The position numbers were made by a program, and so were the translations under genes. DNA of 32,102 nt from Rickettsiales bacterium. GTDB taxonomy: Bacteria > Pseudomonadota > Alphaproteobacteria > Rickettsiales > UBA1997. This document shows positions 22,678 through 32,102 of this stretch, in pieces (positions within the stretch are counted from its first letter, which is position 1; the number at the start of each line of letters is the position of its first letter). A model generated the notes under the pieces. That model searched no databases and was not told where the DNA came from. It worked only from the letters and a program-made list of their open reading frames with translations. The stretch is from NCBI GenBank assembly GCA_020054695.1, contig JAHXBT010000016.1:69578-101679 (forward strand). Direction: 5' to 3'.

Positions 22678-23548
22678 TTTTTTGTAATTTTGTTACTTCA
22701 ATTAATTTAATTGATTTTGAATCAGAATCCAAAACCCTAAAAGATAAATCGCTTCTTTTAAAAGATTCACTAATTCCTGGCACTTTCTTTAGAATAAAGA
22801 ACATAAAACCGCCAATAGTTTCAAAGTCATCTTCTTCATTTTCTGCAATACTCACCTCCATCATCTCTTCCACTTCTTCAATATCAACCCTACCTCCAAA
22901 ATGAAAGACTTTGTTACTAATTTGTTTTTTAGTAAGGTAGATATTATCTTCTAAAATGTCATGCTCATCCTTAATTTCACCAACAATTTCTTCAATAATA
23001 TCTTCAATAGTAATAATACCATCAGTTCCACCATATTCATCCAAAATAATAGCAATATGAACTCCAGAAGAGCGCATTTTTACCAAAAGATTGGTAATTT
23101 TCATAGAATGAGGCACATAAAGAATCTTCCTAGTGATATCGGCAAGTTTAAATTTTGCCTTATCATCATTAATAAATTTTGTAAGATCTTTGCAATGTAT
23201 AAATCCCAAAATATTATCAAGGTTTTTATTATAGATAGGCATTCTACTATGTTCTTTTTCTAGAATAACTCGTTTTATTTCTTCTAAATTAGTCTTTTTT
23301 TCAATAGCATTGATATTATTTCTTGGAACCATGATATCGCCAACCCTAATATGGCTAATTTGTAAAATATTATCAATCATAGTTTTTTGCTCAACGCCAA
23401 TAATTCTAGCATTGTAAGATTTAATAATGACATTTTTTAAACGTGAAGCGTAGTATTTTCTTTTATTCTTAAAAAAACTCATGACAAGTTTAATCATTGA
23501 ATCTTTTTTTAACTCACTTTTATTTAAAATCTTGGGTCGTCCTTCCAT
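22667..23548 (-). CDS. CBS-pair / CorC-HlyC domain protein (TlyC-like)
   Basis: 293 aa. Two CBS domains lie at about 70-190: VGDIMVPRNNINAI starts the first, and VHIAIILDEYGGTDGIITIED ends the second (read as IAIILDEYGG, GIITIEDIIEEIVGEI). The C-terminal CorC_HlyC domain (about 205-287) contains GRVDIEEVEEMM, DDFETIGGF and FRVLD. There is no DUF21 membrane domain, so it is soluble, like E. coli CorC and Rickettsia TlyC. The family is linked to Mg/Co efflux; the 'hemolysin' name comes from heterologous tests and should not be over-read. The ATG shares one base with the gcvPB stop (TAATG), which couples translation. Confidence 0.88.
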   Translation of the reverse strand: MEGRPKILNKSELKKDSMIKLVMSFFKNKRKYYASRLKNVIIKSYNARIIGVEQKTMIDNILQISHIRVGDIMVPRNNINAIEKKTNLEEIKRVILEKEHSRMPIYNKNLDNILGFIHCKDLTKFINDDKAKFKLADITRKILYVPHSMKITNLLVKMRSSGVHIAIILDEYGGTDGIITIEDIIEEIVGEIKDEHDILEDNIYLTKKQISNKVFHFGGRVDIEEVEEMMEVSIAENEEDDFETIGGFMFFILKKVPGISESFKRSDLSFRVLDSDSKSIKLIEVTKLQKNDT

Positions 23549-25068
23549 TAATTTTGGATTAATTGATCAAATGTCAAAATAGTATTCTTTGCAGCTTTCA
23601 CTTCATCAACTCTTCTTCTGGGAGTGGAAATTGGATATGAATGGAATTTATCACCGTTACCACTTTTTACCTCCTTAGAAATATAAATCATAGTATCAAT
23701 AAATTTATCAATTACTGTTTTATTTTCAGTTTCAGTTGGTTCGATTAGCATGGCGCCAGGAGTAACCAATGGAAAGAAAACAGTCATTGGGTGCATACCA
23801 TACTCAACCAAAGCTTTAGCAATATCTAAGGTTGTAACTCCTTGCTCTTTTTGAATCTTATCATTAATAAGGCATTCATGCATACAAAATCCTTCAAAAG
23901 GCACATTATAATGACCCTTTAATTTTGTTAAAATATAATTAGCTGACAAAACAGCATCTTCGGCAACTTGTTTCAGGCCATCAGCGCCATGGGACATCAT
24001 GTAGGACAGGGCGCGAACCATCATGCCAAATTGACCATGGAAACCCTTGATTTTACCAACAGTATGTTTTGGAGCAGAAATTTTATATCGATCACCATGC
24101 TTAACAACAATTGGGGTAGGGATAAAATCGGATAGTTCTTTAGATACAGCAATTGGACCGCATCCAGGGCCACCACCTCCATGTGGCGTGGAAAAAGTTT
24201 TATGTAGGTTAAAATGCATAACATCCACACCAATATCTGCTGGCTTAATCTTGCCAACAATAGCATTATAATTAGCTCCATCACAATAAAAATAAGCACC
24301 AATCTCGTGAATAATATCAGCAATTTCCTTTACTTTAGACTCAAACTTGCCACAAGTATTTGGGTTAGTTAACATAATGCCGGCAATATCTTTGCCATAT
24401 TCAGCAACTAATTTTTTAAACTCAATAAAATCAACCTCACCTGTTTTCTTATCAGATGGAATAACCTTAATATCATAACCACAAGTAGCCGCAGTTGCGG
24501 GGTTGGTGCCGTGAGCTGAGTCAGGAATTAAAATGATTTTACGAGCGTCACCCTTGGCGGTTAAAGCTGCACGGATAGTTAAAATACCAGCCAATTCACC
24601 TTGAGCACCAGCAGCAGGAGCGAGACAAGTAGAATGCAGTCCAGTCATAGTGGATAACCAATTTTGTAATTCATGCATTAATTCTAATGCTCCTTGAATT
24701 GTTGACTCATCTTGAAGTGGATGAATATTAGCAAAACCAGGAAAACGTGCTACTTTTTCGTTAAGTCTAGGATTGTGTTTCATGGTGCAAGACCCCAGGG
24801 GATAAAAACCAGCATCAATTGAGTAATTTTCAGATGATAAATTAACAAAATGACCAATTACATCGGGTTCTGTTAATTCTGGTAGGCCAATTTCTTTCCT
24901 CTTTGCTCCACCAATTTTCAATTCAAAATCAGGAATTTCAGGCAAATCAACACCGCAAGATCCTGGTCTTGATTTTCTAAAAAGCAAATCTTCTTCTAAA
25001 TTTAAACCAACATTTTTTGGCACAAAATTATCCATATCTTTAATATTATTTAACGCCTCTTCTGTCAT
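23548..25068 (-). CDS. gcvPB: Glycine dehydrogenase (decarboxylating), subunit 2
   Basis: 506 aa. This is the C-terminal, PLP-carrying half of the split P-protein of the glycine cleavage system. Seen: GFYPLGSCTMKHNP (88-100), PDSAHGTNPATAAT, and the PLP Lys in HFNLHKTFSTPHGGGGPG (K290) with its Gly-rich loop. It pairs with GcvPA, encoded just before it with a one-base TAATG overlap, to decarboxylate glycine and load the aminomethyl group on GcvH. Split P-proteins occur in several alphaproteobacteria, Gram-positives and archaea. GcvT and GcvH are not in the window. Confidence 0.95.
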   Translation of the reverse strand: MTEEALNNIKDMDNFVPKNVGLNLEEDLLFRKSRPGSCGVDLPEIPDFELKIGGAKRKEIGLPELTEPDVIGHFVNLSSENYSIDAGFYPLGSCTMKHNPRLNEKVARFPGFANIHPLQDESTIQGALELMHELQNWLSTMTGLHSTCLAPAAGAQGELAGILTIRAALTAKGDARKIILIPDSAHGTNPATAATCGYDIKVIPSDKKTGEVDFIEFKKLVAEYGKDIAGIMLTNPNTCGKFESKVKEIADIIHEIGAYFYCDGANYNAIVGKIKPADIGVDVMHFNLHKTFSTPHGGGGPGCGPIAVSKELSDFIPTPIVVKHGDRYKISAPKHTVGKIKGFHGQFGMMVRALSYMMSHGADGLKQVAEDAVLSANYILTKLKGHYNVPFEGFCMHECLINDKIQKEQGVTTLDIAKALVEYGMHPMTVFFPLVTPGAMLIEPTETENKTVIDKFIDTMIYISKEVKSGNGDKFHSYPISTPRRRVDEVKAAKNTILTFDQLIQN

Positions 25069-26351
25069 TATAGTATTTCTTTAAGATTCTTTTCTAAAGC
25101 TGCCATATCTTCATCACTAGTTAATTCTGTTGTGGCAATAACCATCAAATTATTATCAAGAGCTAAGCCACCTATAATATTTTTTTCTAATAATTTTTGA
25201 TTTACCTCCTTAGAATCTTTGCTTAATTTAATAGTAAATTCATTGAAAAAGCTATTATTCACTAACTCAATACCATCAATTCTTGTTAAAATATCAGCTA
25301 ATTTGCAGGCTTTTTGGTGATTTAATAAAGCTAAATTTTTAAAACCAACCTCACCAAGTAAAAATGAATGAATAGTAAATGCTACAGCACATAGACCTTG
25401 ATTAGAACAGATGTTTGAAGTTGCTTTATCTCTTCTAATATGCTGTTCTCTAGCATTTAAGGTTAAAACAAACGCCTCCTTACCATTTTCATCGTTGGTA
25501 GCGCCACAAATTCTACCCGGCACTTGCCTTACATATTGTTTTTTGCAAGCAAAAAAACCAAGATGTGGACCACCAAAATTTAAGCCAACTCCGATAGAAG
25601 AGGCCTCCCCAACTACAATATCAGCCATTTTTGGCGCTTCTAATAAGCCAAGAGATAAGATTTCGGAAATTACTACGATCATTAAAGCTCCAACCTCATC
25701 AGCTTTAGTTCTGGTTGCCTCTAGGTCAGAAATATTACCATAAAAATCTGGATAGGCAGTAATTACAGCAGCTGTTTCTTCGTCAATTTTAGACTCCGAA
25801 ATTAATTCAATTTCAGCCAAATCAGTGTAAGTCTGCAGAACTTTAAGATAGTCAGGATTTAAATTGCCTAAAATAGCAATTTTCTTTTTACCTTTTTTTA
25901 TTCTAACTGACATTAAAGCAGCTTCTGACACGCCAGTAGCTCCATCATAAAGAGAAGCATTAGAGACGTCCATCCCTGTTAAACGAGCAATGATAGTTTG
26001 AAATTGAAAAATGGTTTTTAAAGTACCTTGAGCAATTTCTGGCTGATATGGGGTGTAAGCAGTTAAAAATTCTGACCTTTGAATTAAATGATCAACGGCG
26101 GCAGGAACGTGATGATGATAGCAACCAGCACCAAGGAAAAAAGGCTGAGAAGAAGCAGAGTTATTTTTTTCAGATAATTTTCTTAAATAGGAGTCTACTT
26201 CAATTTCACCCCTATGATCAGGTAACTCCCTAATTTTCTCTGTTAAAATAGATTCTTTTGGAGCGGATTTATAAAGCTCATCAATATGATTAATGCCAAT
26301 ATCTTGCATCATTTGCTCCTTTTCAAGCTTAGTTAAAGCCAAATAGCGCAT
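25068..26351 (-). CDS. gcvPA: Glycine dehydrogenase (decarboxylating), subunit 1
   Basis: 427 aa, the N-terminal half of the split P-protein. It starts MRYLALTKLEKEQMMQDIG and shows the family blocks GAGCYHHHVPAAVDHL, TAYTPYQPEIAQGTL, ANASLYDGA-like NASLYDGATGVSEAALM, and NFGGPHLGFFA, ending with a variable domain. It is the first gene of the gcvPA-gcvPB-corC-purB run. The 111 bp upstream of it (to dapE) is too short and too AT-rich for a glycine riboswitch, and none is seen. Regulation is therefore not evident from the sequence. Confidence 0.95.
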   Translation of the reverse strand: MRYLALTKLEKEQMMQDIGINHIDELYKSAPKESILTEKIRELPDHRGEIEVDSYLRKLSEKNNSASSQPFFLGAGCYHHHVPAAVDHLIQRSEFLTAYTPYQPEIAQGTLKTIFQFQTIIARLTGMDVSNASLYDGATGVSEAALMSVRIKKGKKKIAILGNLNPDYLKVLQTYTDLAEIELISESKIDEETAAVITAYPDFYGNISDLEATRTKADEVGALMIVVISEILSLGLLEAPKMADIVVGEASSIGVGLNFGGPHLGFFACKKQYVRQVPGRICGATNDENGKEAFVLTLNAREQHIRRDKATSNICSNQGLCAVAFTIHSFLLGEVGFKNLALLNHQKACKLADILTRIDGIELVNNSFFNEFTIKLSKDSKEVNQKLLEKNIIGGLALDNNLMVIATTELTSDEDMAALEKNLKEIL

Positions 26352-26462
26352 TATGTAATAAAGTTTAGTTTGTAAATAAATAAATTATATAGATATTGCT
26401 TTAAAATACAACTAAATAATAATAATAACCAAAAATTTAATAATTAGATATCAAAGGTTGAT

Positions 26463-27617
26463 TTATTTGGTTAAATAATAATTATTTAAAATTTCCAGAT
26501 AAATATTTTTTAATAATTCAATCTCAGAAATTTCAATATTCTCATCAATTTGGTGAGCGGTTTTATTAACAAGGCCACATTCAATTACTGCTGAGTAATC
26601 CTTGATAAATCTAGCATCTGAAGTTCCCCCTGTTGTGCTCAATTCTGGTTTTTTACCAGTAATATCTTTAATAGAATTAATAACCAAATTCTGTAGATTT
26701 TGATCATTGCTTAAAAAAGATTCACCACTAACTCTGTAATTCATTTCATATTTGATGGCGCTGTGATCTAAAACATATTTAACCCAATCAATCAGTTTTT
26801 TTGAACTCCACTGATCATTAAATCTGATATTAAATCTTACTTTGGCCTGACCAGAAATAATATTGTTAGATGATATATCATTAGAAATATGAGTAATTTC
26901 TAAATTAGAAGGGTCAAAATATTGAGTACCGTCATCTAAATTATAATCTTTTAGAATTTTTAAAATATTAACTAACTCAGTAATTGGATTTAGGGCGTTA
27001 TGTGGGTAAGCCACATGACCTTGCTTACCGATTAAAGTAATTTCAAAATTTATACTCCCTCTGCGTCCGATTTTAATCATTTGACCAGTTTTTTCTGGAT
27101 TTGTTGGTTCGCCAACAATGCAGTGGGAAATTTTTTGATTATTCTGCACCATCCATTCAAGCATTTTTTTGGTACCGTTAATCGCGTCACCCTCTTCATC
27201 GCCAGTAATTAAAAAGCCAATGCCAAAAGCAGGTTCATTTTGTTCTAAAAATTCTTCTACAGCAATAATAAAAGCAGCAATTGCACCTTTCATATCAACT
27301 ATACCTCGACCATAAATTTTGCCATCAGAAATTTTTGATTCAAAAGGATTAAATTGCCACTTTGTCAAATCGCCGGTTGGAACAACGTCAGTATGACCGG
27401 CAAAATAGATAATTTTATCAGAATTTTTAGGGTTTAAAATGGCATGAAGATTGTCAACATCGTAGGATTTATCGCCAGAAAAGCTAATTTTTTGGCAATT
27501 AAAGCCTAAATTTGTTAATTTTTTTGATAAAAAATCAATAGCACCCTCATCTTTTTGACCTGTAATAGATTTTTGTTGAATTAATTTTTGTGTGAATTTT
27601 ATTAAATTTTCTGACAT
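26463..27617 (-). CDS. dapE: Succinyl-diaminopimelate desuccinylase (DapE)
   Basis: 384 aa from the ATG at 27617; the frame can be extended to 27677, but that would overlap glmM by 56 bp and add a non-conserved tail. It cleaves N-succinyl-LL-DAP, giving LL-DAP for lysine and peptidoglycan. M20-family zinc ligands are visible: H75 and D77 (GHTDVVP), D108 (GIVDMKG), E141/E142 (GDEEGDAINGT), E170 (GEPT) and the last His in NKTAHQIDE. GRRGSINFEI and STTGGTSDARFI are also DapE-typical. It starts 4 bp after the glmM stop and ends the nuoB-glmM-dapE run. Confidence 0.95.
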   Translation of the reverse strand: MSENLIKFTQKLIQQKSITGQKDEGAIDFLSKKLTNLGFNCQKISFSGDKSYDVDNLHAILNPKNSDKIIYFAGHTDVVPTGDLTKWQFNPFESKISDGKIYGRGIVDMKGAIAAFIIAVEEFLEQNEPAFGIGFLITGDEEGDAINGTKKMLEWMVQNNQKISHCIVGEPTNPEKTGQMIKIGRRGSINFEITLIGKQGHVAYPHNALNPITELVNILKILKDYNLDDGTQYFDPSNLEITHISNDISSNNIISGQAKVRFNIRFNDQWSSKKLIDWVKYVLDHSAIKYEMNYRVSGESFLSNDQNLQNLVINSIKDITGKKPELSTTGGTSDARFIKDYSAVIECGLVNKTAHQIDENIEISEIELLKNIYLEILNNYYLTK

Positions 27618-27621
27618 TTCG

Positions 27622-28950
27622 TTATAAATTATTCTTAATTCTGTTACATATCTCGTTAATCTGGTTGGCATCTTCACCTTCTACCATAACTCTAATTAAA
27701 CTCTCTGTACCAGATTTTCTAACTAAAATTCTACCATTTTGACCTAGTTTTTTCTTTTCATTAGCAATTAAATCCTGTATTTCTTGTTTTTCTAGGGGGT
27801 TTTCTCCAGCAAATTTAACATTTTTTAAAATTTGTGGTGATAATTCAAAAATATTGGCAACCTGACTTAGTTTTTTATTTTCTGATATTATTAGAGCAGC
27901 AATTTGCAAAGATGAAACCAATCCATCACCAGTAGTAGAATGATCAGATAAAATAATGTGACCAGATTGTTCGCCGCCAAAATTACACCCTAATTCCTTC
28001 ATTTTTTTCATCACATAGCGATCGCCAATACCAACTCTAACCATATTCATACCGTGATAATTGAGATATTTTTCCAACGCCATATTCGACATATGAGTAA
28101 CTACCACAATATCTTTTTTGAGATTACCTTTGTTATGTAATTTATTAGCTATTAATCCAATTAATTTATCTCCATCAATAATATCTCCCTTTTCATCACA
28201 AATTAACACACGATCAGCATCTCCATCAAGGGCAATTCCAATATCAGCCTTTTCTTCCAAAACTTTGTTTTGCAGTAATCTTGGTTTGGTTGATCCGCAA
28301 TCTTGATTAATATTTGATCCATTAGGCCTGTTGCCAATTGCAACCACATTAGCTCCTAATTCCCAAAAAACACGCGAAGCAATATCGTAAGCAGCACCGT
28401 TAGCAGCGTCAACTACTACCTTTAAACCTTTTAGGGATATGTTTCTTGGTAATGTATTTTTTACAAACTCCATGTATCTATCTTTTGCTTCCTTAATTCT
28501 AGAAGCTGTGCCAATTTGGTCAGGCGGGCTTAAATATTGGTCAATATCGCCATCGATCATTTCTTCAATTTCCTTTTCAGTTTTATCATCTAATTTTGAG
28601 CCATTGCGATCAAAAATTTTTATACCATTATCATGATAAGGATTATGAGAAGCTGAGATCATAATACCAATATCGGCGCGAAGAGATTTAATAAGCATAG
28701 GAATTGCGGGGGTGGGTACCGGGCCAACCAAAAATACATCCATGCCAACAGCAATCATACCTGCAGTTAAGGCGCTTTCAATCATATATCCAGAAAGACG
28801 AGTATCTTTACCAATAATTATACGGTGTTTGTGATTACCCTCCTTAAGTTTTGCACCAACAACCATTCCAACACGAAGGGCCATATCGGCAGTCATAGGA
28901 AATTTATTAGCAGCACCTCTAATACCATCAGTACCAAAATATTTTCGCAT
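27622..28950 (-). CDS. glmM: Phosphoglucosamine mutase (GlmM)
   Basis: 442 aa, as usual. It converts glucosamine-6-P to glucosamine-1-P, feeding UDP-GlcNAc for peptidoglycan and lipid A. Seen: KYFGTDGIRG (3-12), the phosphoserine loop ISASHNPYHDNG (S101), the Mg-binding DGDADR (242-247), the sugar-binding GEQSGHII and the phosphate-binding RKSGTESLIRVM near the end. It starts 2 bp after the nuoB stop and stops 4 bp before dapE. With dapE and the distant murA, this makes three cell-wall precursor genes in the window, so a peptidoglycan pathway appears to be retained. Confidence 0.96.
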   Translation of the reverse strand: MRKYFGTDGIRGAANKFPMTADMALRVGMVVGAKLKEGNHKHRIIIGKDTRLSGYMIESALTAGMIAVGMDVFLVGPVPTPAIPMLIKSLRADIGIMISASHNPYHDNGIKIFDRNGSKLDDKTEKEIEEMIDGDIDQYLSPPDQIGTASRIKEAKDRYMEFVKNTLPRNISLKGLKVVVDAANGAAYDIASRVFWELGANVVAIGNRPNGSNINQDCGSTKPRLLQNKVLEEKADIGIALDGDADRVLICDEKGDIIDGDKLIGLIANKLHNKGNLKKDIVVVTHMSNMALEKYLNYHGMNMVRVGIGDRYVMKKMKELGCNFGGEQSGHIILSDHSTTGDGLVSSLQIAALIISENKKLSQVANIFELSPQILKNVKFAGENPLEKQEIQDLIANEKKKLGQNGRILVRKSGTESLIRVMVEGEDANQINEICNRIKNNL

Positions 28951-28952
28951 AA

Positions 28953-29474
28953 TTAGCGTGAAAATTTATGAGATCTTTTGATCTTTTTTTGTAATTGTAA
29001 AATGCCATATAAAAGAGCTTCGGCAGTTGGGGGGCAACCAGGAACATAAATGTCAACAGGCACAATACGATCACAGCCACGAACTACACTGTAAGAGTAG
29101 TGATAATAGCCACCTCCATTGGCACAACTGCCCATAGAAATGACATATTTAGGATCGGCCATTTGATCATATACTTTTCGAAGTGCTGGAGCCATTTTGT
29201 TTGTTAGAGTGCCTGCAACAATCATTACATCAGATTGTCTTGGTGAAGGACGGAACATTACGCCAAAACGGTCAAGATCATATCGACTAGCGCCAGCTTG
29301 CATCATTTCTACTGCACAGCATGCCAAACCAAAAGTCATTGGCCATAATGATCCAGTCCTCGCCCAATTTACTAAATTATCTATTTTGGCCACTACAAAA
29401 CCACGATTTTTAATTTCATCCAAAGGTGCTTTTAATAAGGCATCCTGATTTAAAGGTGTTTTTAACTGTTCCAT
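28953..29474 (-). CDS. nuoB: NADH-quinone oxidoreductase subunit B (NuoB)
   Basis: 173 aa. It carries iron-sulfur cluster N2, the last electron carrier before quinone in complex I. All four cluster Cys are visible: C52 and C53 ([10 protein letters not shown]), C117 ([11 protein letters not shown]) and C147 ([11 protein letters not shown]). [16 protein letters not shown] is also family-typical. The gene normally lies in nuoA-B-C-D; here it is alone at the head of nuoB-glmM-dapE with a 557-bp gap upstream and no other nuo gene in the window. The protein looks fully functional, so the complex I genes are probably split across the genome. Confidence 0.96.
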   Translation of the reverse strand: MEQLKTPLNQDALLKAPLDEIKNRGFVVAKIDNLVNWARTGSLWPMTFGLACCAVEMMQAGASRYDLDRFGVMFRPSPRQSDVMIVAGTLTNKMAPALRKVYDQMADPKYVISMGSCANGGGYYHYSYSVVRGCDRIVPVDIYVPGCPPTAEALLYGILQLQKKIKRSHKFSR

Positions 29475-29578
29475 AAATAATTAATTATCATCAAATACAA
29501 TACAATGTTAAAAGGAAGTTTTATAATTGCAATTCTCAAGAAGATTATCTACTTTAAAATATATGATCTTGATCACCA

Positions 29579-29707
29579 CTAACGCATGGTGCTATTCTTA
29601 TATTTTGTCAATGACTCAATCAGTTTCCAATCTTTGTGTTTTTCAATTAACTGTCTAAAAATTAAACTGATTTTAACTATGTAAAAGGTCTCAAAGATTG
29701 ATAAATT
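29579..29707 (-). other. Protein-like open fragment without a start codon
   Basis: A 42-codon open stretch on the minus strand reads LIFRQLIEKHKDWKLIESL and TKYKNSTMR before TAG. It has no start codon, and a stop precedes it. The composition looks protein-like and amphipathic, so it might be the tail of a lost gene. I recognise no family, and chance is a fair alternative. Confidence 0.18.
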
Positions 29708-29753
29708 TTACTATAATTATTTTTATTTACCCCTTGTAAAAAATTAAATAGAT

Positions 29754-29781
29754 ATTATATGATATCTTGTACCAATTACAA
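29754..29781 (-). promoter_or_regulatory. Candidate minus-strand promoter upstream of nuoB
   Basis: On the minus strand, TTGTAA (complement of 29776-29781), a 16-bp spacer, then a perfect TATAAT (complement of 29754-29759). It could drive nuoB through a leader of about 270 nt or an unknown short transcript. AT-rich DNA yields such matches easily. Confidence 0.3.
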
Positions 29782-29878
29782 AACTTTAAAATGATCTAAT
29801 TTGTAGTTAAGTGGACATCAGTATTTTAATTAATGGTTTTTGATGGAAATAACTTAATTTGTTTTTTCTTGCTAAAAT

Positions 29879-29884
29879 TATAAT
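29879..29884 (+). promoter_or_regulatory. Possible -10 box for groESL
   Basis: A perfect TATAAT lies 148 bp before the groES ATG. If used, transcription starts near 29891, just before the three leader hairpins. The -35 region is poor (no good hexamer at 16-18 bp), and no clear heat-shock promoter was found, so this is tentative. Confidence 0.3.
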
Positions 29885-29899
29885 TAAAATTGACAATTA

Positions 29900-29999
29900 T
29901 CCTCATCAGTACATGAGGACGCGTAATTTAAAAAATTTACCTACAGCAAAATTTGTTTTAAAGGTAAAAATTGGTCTTAAATTTTGAGGCAATCCTCAA
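29900..29999 (+). promoter_or_regulatory. Structured groES leader with three hairpins
   Basis: Hairpin 1: TCCTCAT (29900-29906) with ATGAGGA (29913-29919). Hairpin 2: TTTACCT (29936-29942) with AGGTAAA (29962-29968). Hairpin 3: TTGAGG (29984-29989) with CCTCAA (29994-29999). All arms pair perfectly. Arms of hairpins 1 and 3 can also pair with each other (CCTCA with TGAGG), so two alternative folds are possible. A DNA operator or an RNA thermometer are both possible readings; function is inferred. Confidence 0.4.
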
Positions 30000-30031
30000 T
30001 TTGGTATTAATAATTTAATCAATTTACAATT

Positions 30032-31991
<1,960 letters not shown>

Positions 31992-32009
31992 TAATTCACT
32001 AATTATTTG

Positions 32010-32037
32010 GGTAAGCCTAAAGATCTTTAGGCTTACC
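32010..32037 (+). terminator. Palindromic terminator after groEL
   Basis: A perfect 28-bp palindrome: arm GGTAAGCCTAAA from 32010, centre GATC, mirror arm ending at 32037, starting 18 bp after the groEL stop. A T-rich stretch (to 32054) follows after a short gap. A wider repeat encloses it: ATTTGGGTAA at 32005-32014 and TTACCCAAAT at 32053-32062. Confidence 0.7.
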
Positions 32038-32102
32038 TTACTTCATCTTTTTTTACCCAAATTCTAAATAAACACAACCACTTCCCGAATAGAATTTGTT
32101 AT

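Larger units (their letters stand above)
29475..30031. other. 557-bp gap between divergent nuoB and groES
   Basis: The right third holds the groES leader with three hairpins (29900-29999). The middle has a candidate minus-strand promoter (29754-29781) and a start-less open fragment on the minus strand (29579-29707). No CIRCE element (TTAGCACTC/GAGTGCTAA type) and no tRNA is seen. Nothing else was recognised. Confidence 0.6.

Noticed and set aside
26352-26462. Glycine riboswitch before gcvPA
   Set aside because: Only 111 AT-rich bases are available and none of the conserved GGAGAG-type cores is present.
27618-27677. Longer dapE start overlapping glmM
   Set aside because: The family N-terminus begins at MSENLIKF; the longer form only re-reads the end of glmM.
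29890-29918. TTGACA at 29890 as the groES -35 box
   Set aside because: At 16-18 bp spacing the bases are ATGAGG-like, not a -10 box; they belong to the hairpin 1 arm.
29820-30031. CIRCE element upstream of groES
   Set aside because: No TTAGCACTC/GAGTGCTAA-like pair; the inverted repeats present have different sequences and much shorter spacing.

Overview
The window is strongly AT-rich bacterial chromosome, densely packed with housekeeping genes, and reads as an alphaproteobacterium, possibly Rickettsiales-like or a similarly streamlined AT-rich lineage. Pointers are the RpoH with its QKKLFFNLHK box, a ComEC that lacks the metallo-beta-lactamase tail, a split glycine decarboxylase (GcvPA + GcvPB), a TlyC/CorC-type protein without a membrane domain, and a short NrdA without an ATP-cone. 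The order cannot be fixed by eye. The cell keeps de novo purine (purN, purB), tryptophan (trpF), arginine (argB), pantothenate (panB), lysine/DAP (dapE) and peptidoglycan precursor (glmM, murA) genes, so it is metabolically fuller than a classical obligate intracellular Rickettsia. Shine-Dalgarno motifs are mostly absent and many genes overlap by 1-20 bp.

Layout. 1-2471 (minus): trpF > radC > purN > SH3-domain protein > an unidentified gene that runs off the left edge, all overlapping or nearly so. 2656-4491 (minus): nrdA with its own promoter. 4685-8808 (minus): comEC > HAD phosphatase > small Cys-containing ORF > tgt; tgt appears frameshifted at its 3' end. 8893-9996 (plus): ychF. 9997-10792: a non-coding or decayed stretch with strong secondary structures, ending in the rpoH promoter. 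10793-12799 (plus): rpoH, then argB. 12925-17755 (plus): AsmA-like gene > panB > murA, tightly coupled. 17997-20798 (minus): methyltransferase-like gene > uvrD/pcrA. 20840-21298 (minus): a decayed ORF6N-domain gene, the only clear mobile-element or phage relic. 21382-26351 (minus): gcvPA > gcvPB > tlyC/corC > purB, overlapping throughout. 26463-29474 (minus): nuoB > glmM > dapE. 30032-31991 (plus): groES-groEL behind a leader with three hairpins, ending in a perfect palindrome.

How the genes work together: RpoH and its usual target groESL lie in the same window, and no CIRCE element is visible before groES. GlmM, MurA and DapE all feed peptidoglycan synthesis. PurN and PurB act in one purine pathway but in different operons. 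The glycine decarboxylase P-protein halves are together, but GcvT and GcvH are not here.

I saw no defence system, CRISPR array, tRNA or rRNA, and no convincing new multi-gene system. The best second looks are the tgt frameshift, the ORF6N pseudogene, the structured groES leader, the structured block before rpoH, and the palindrome over the nrdA -10 box.
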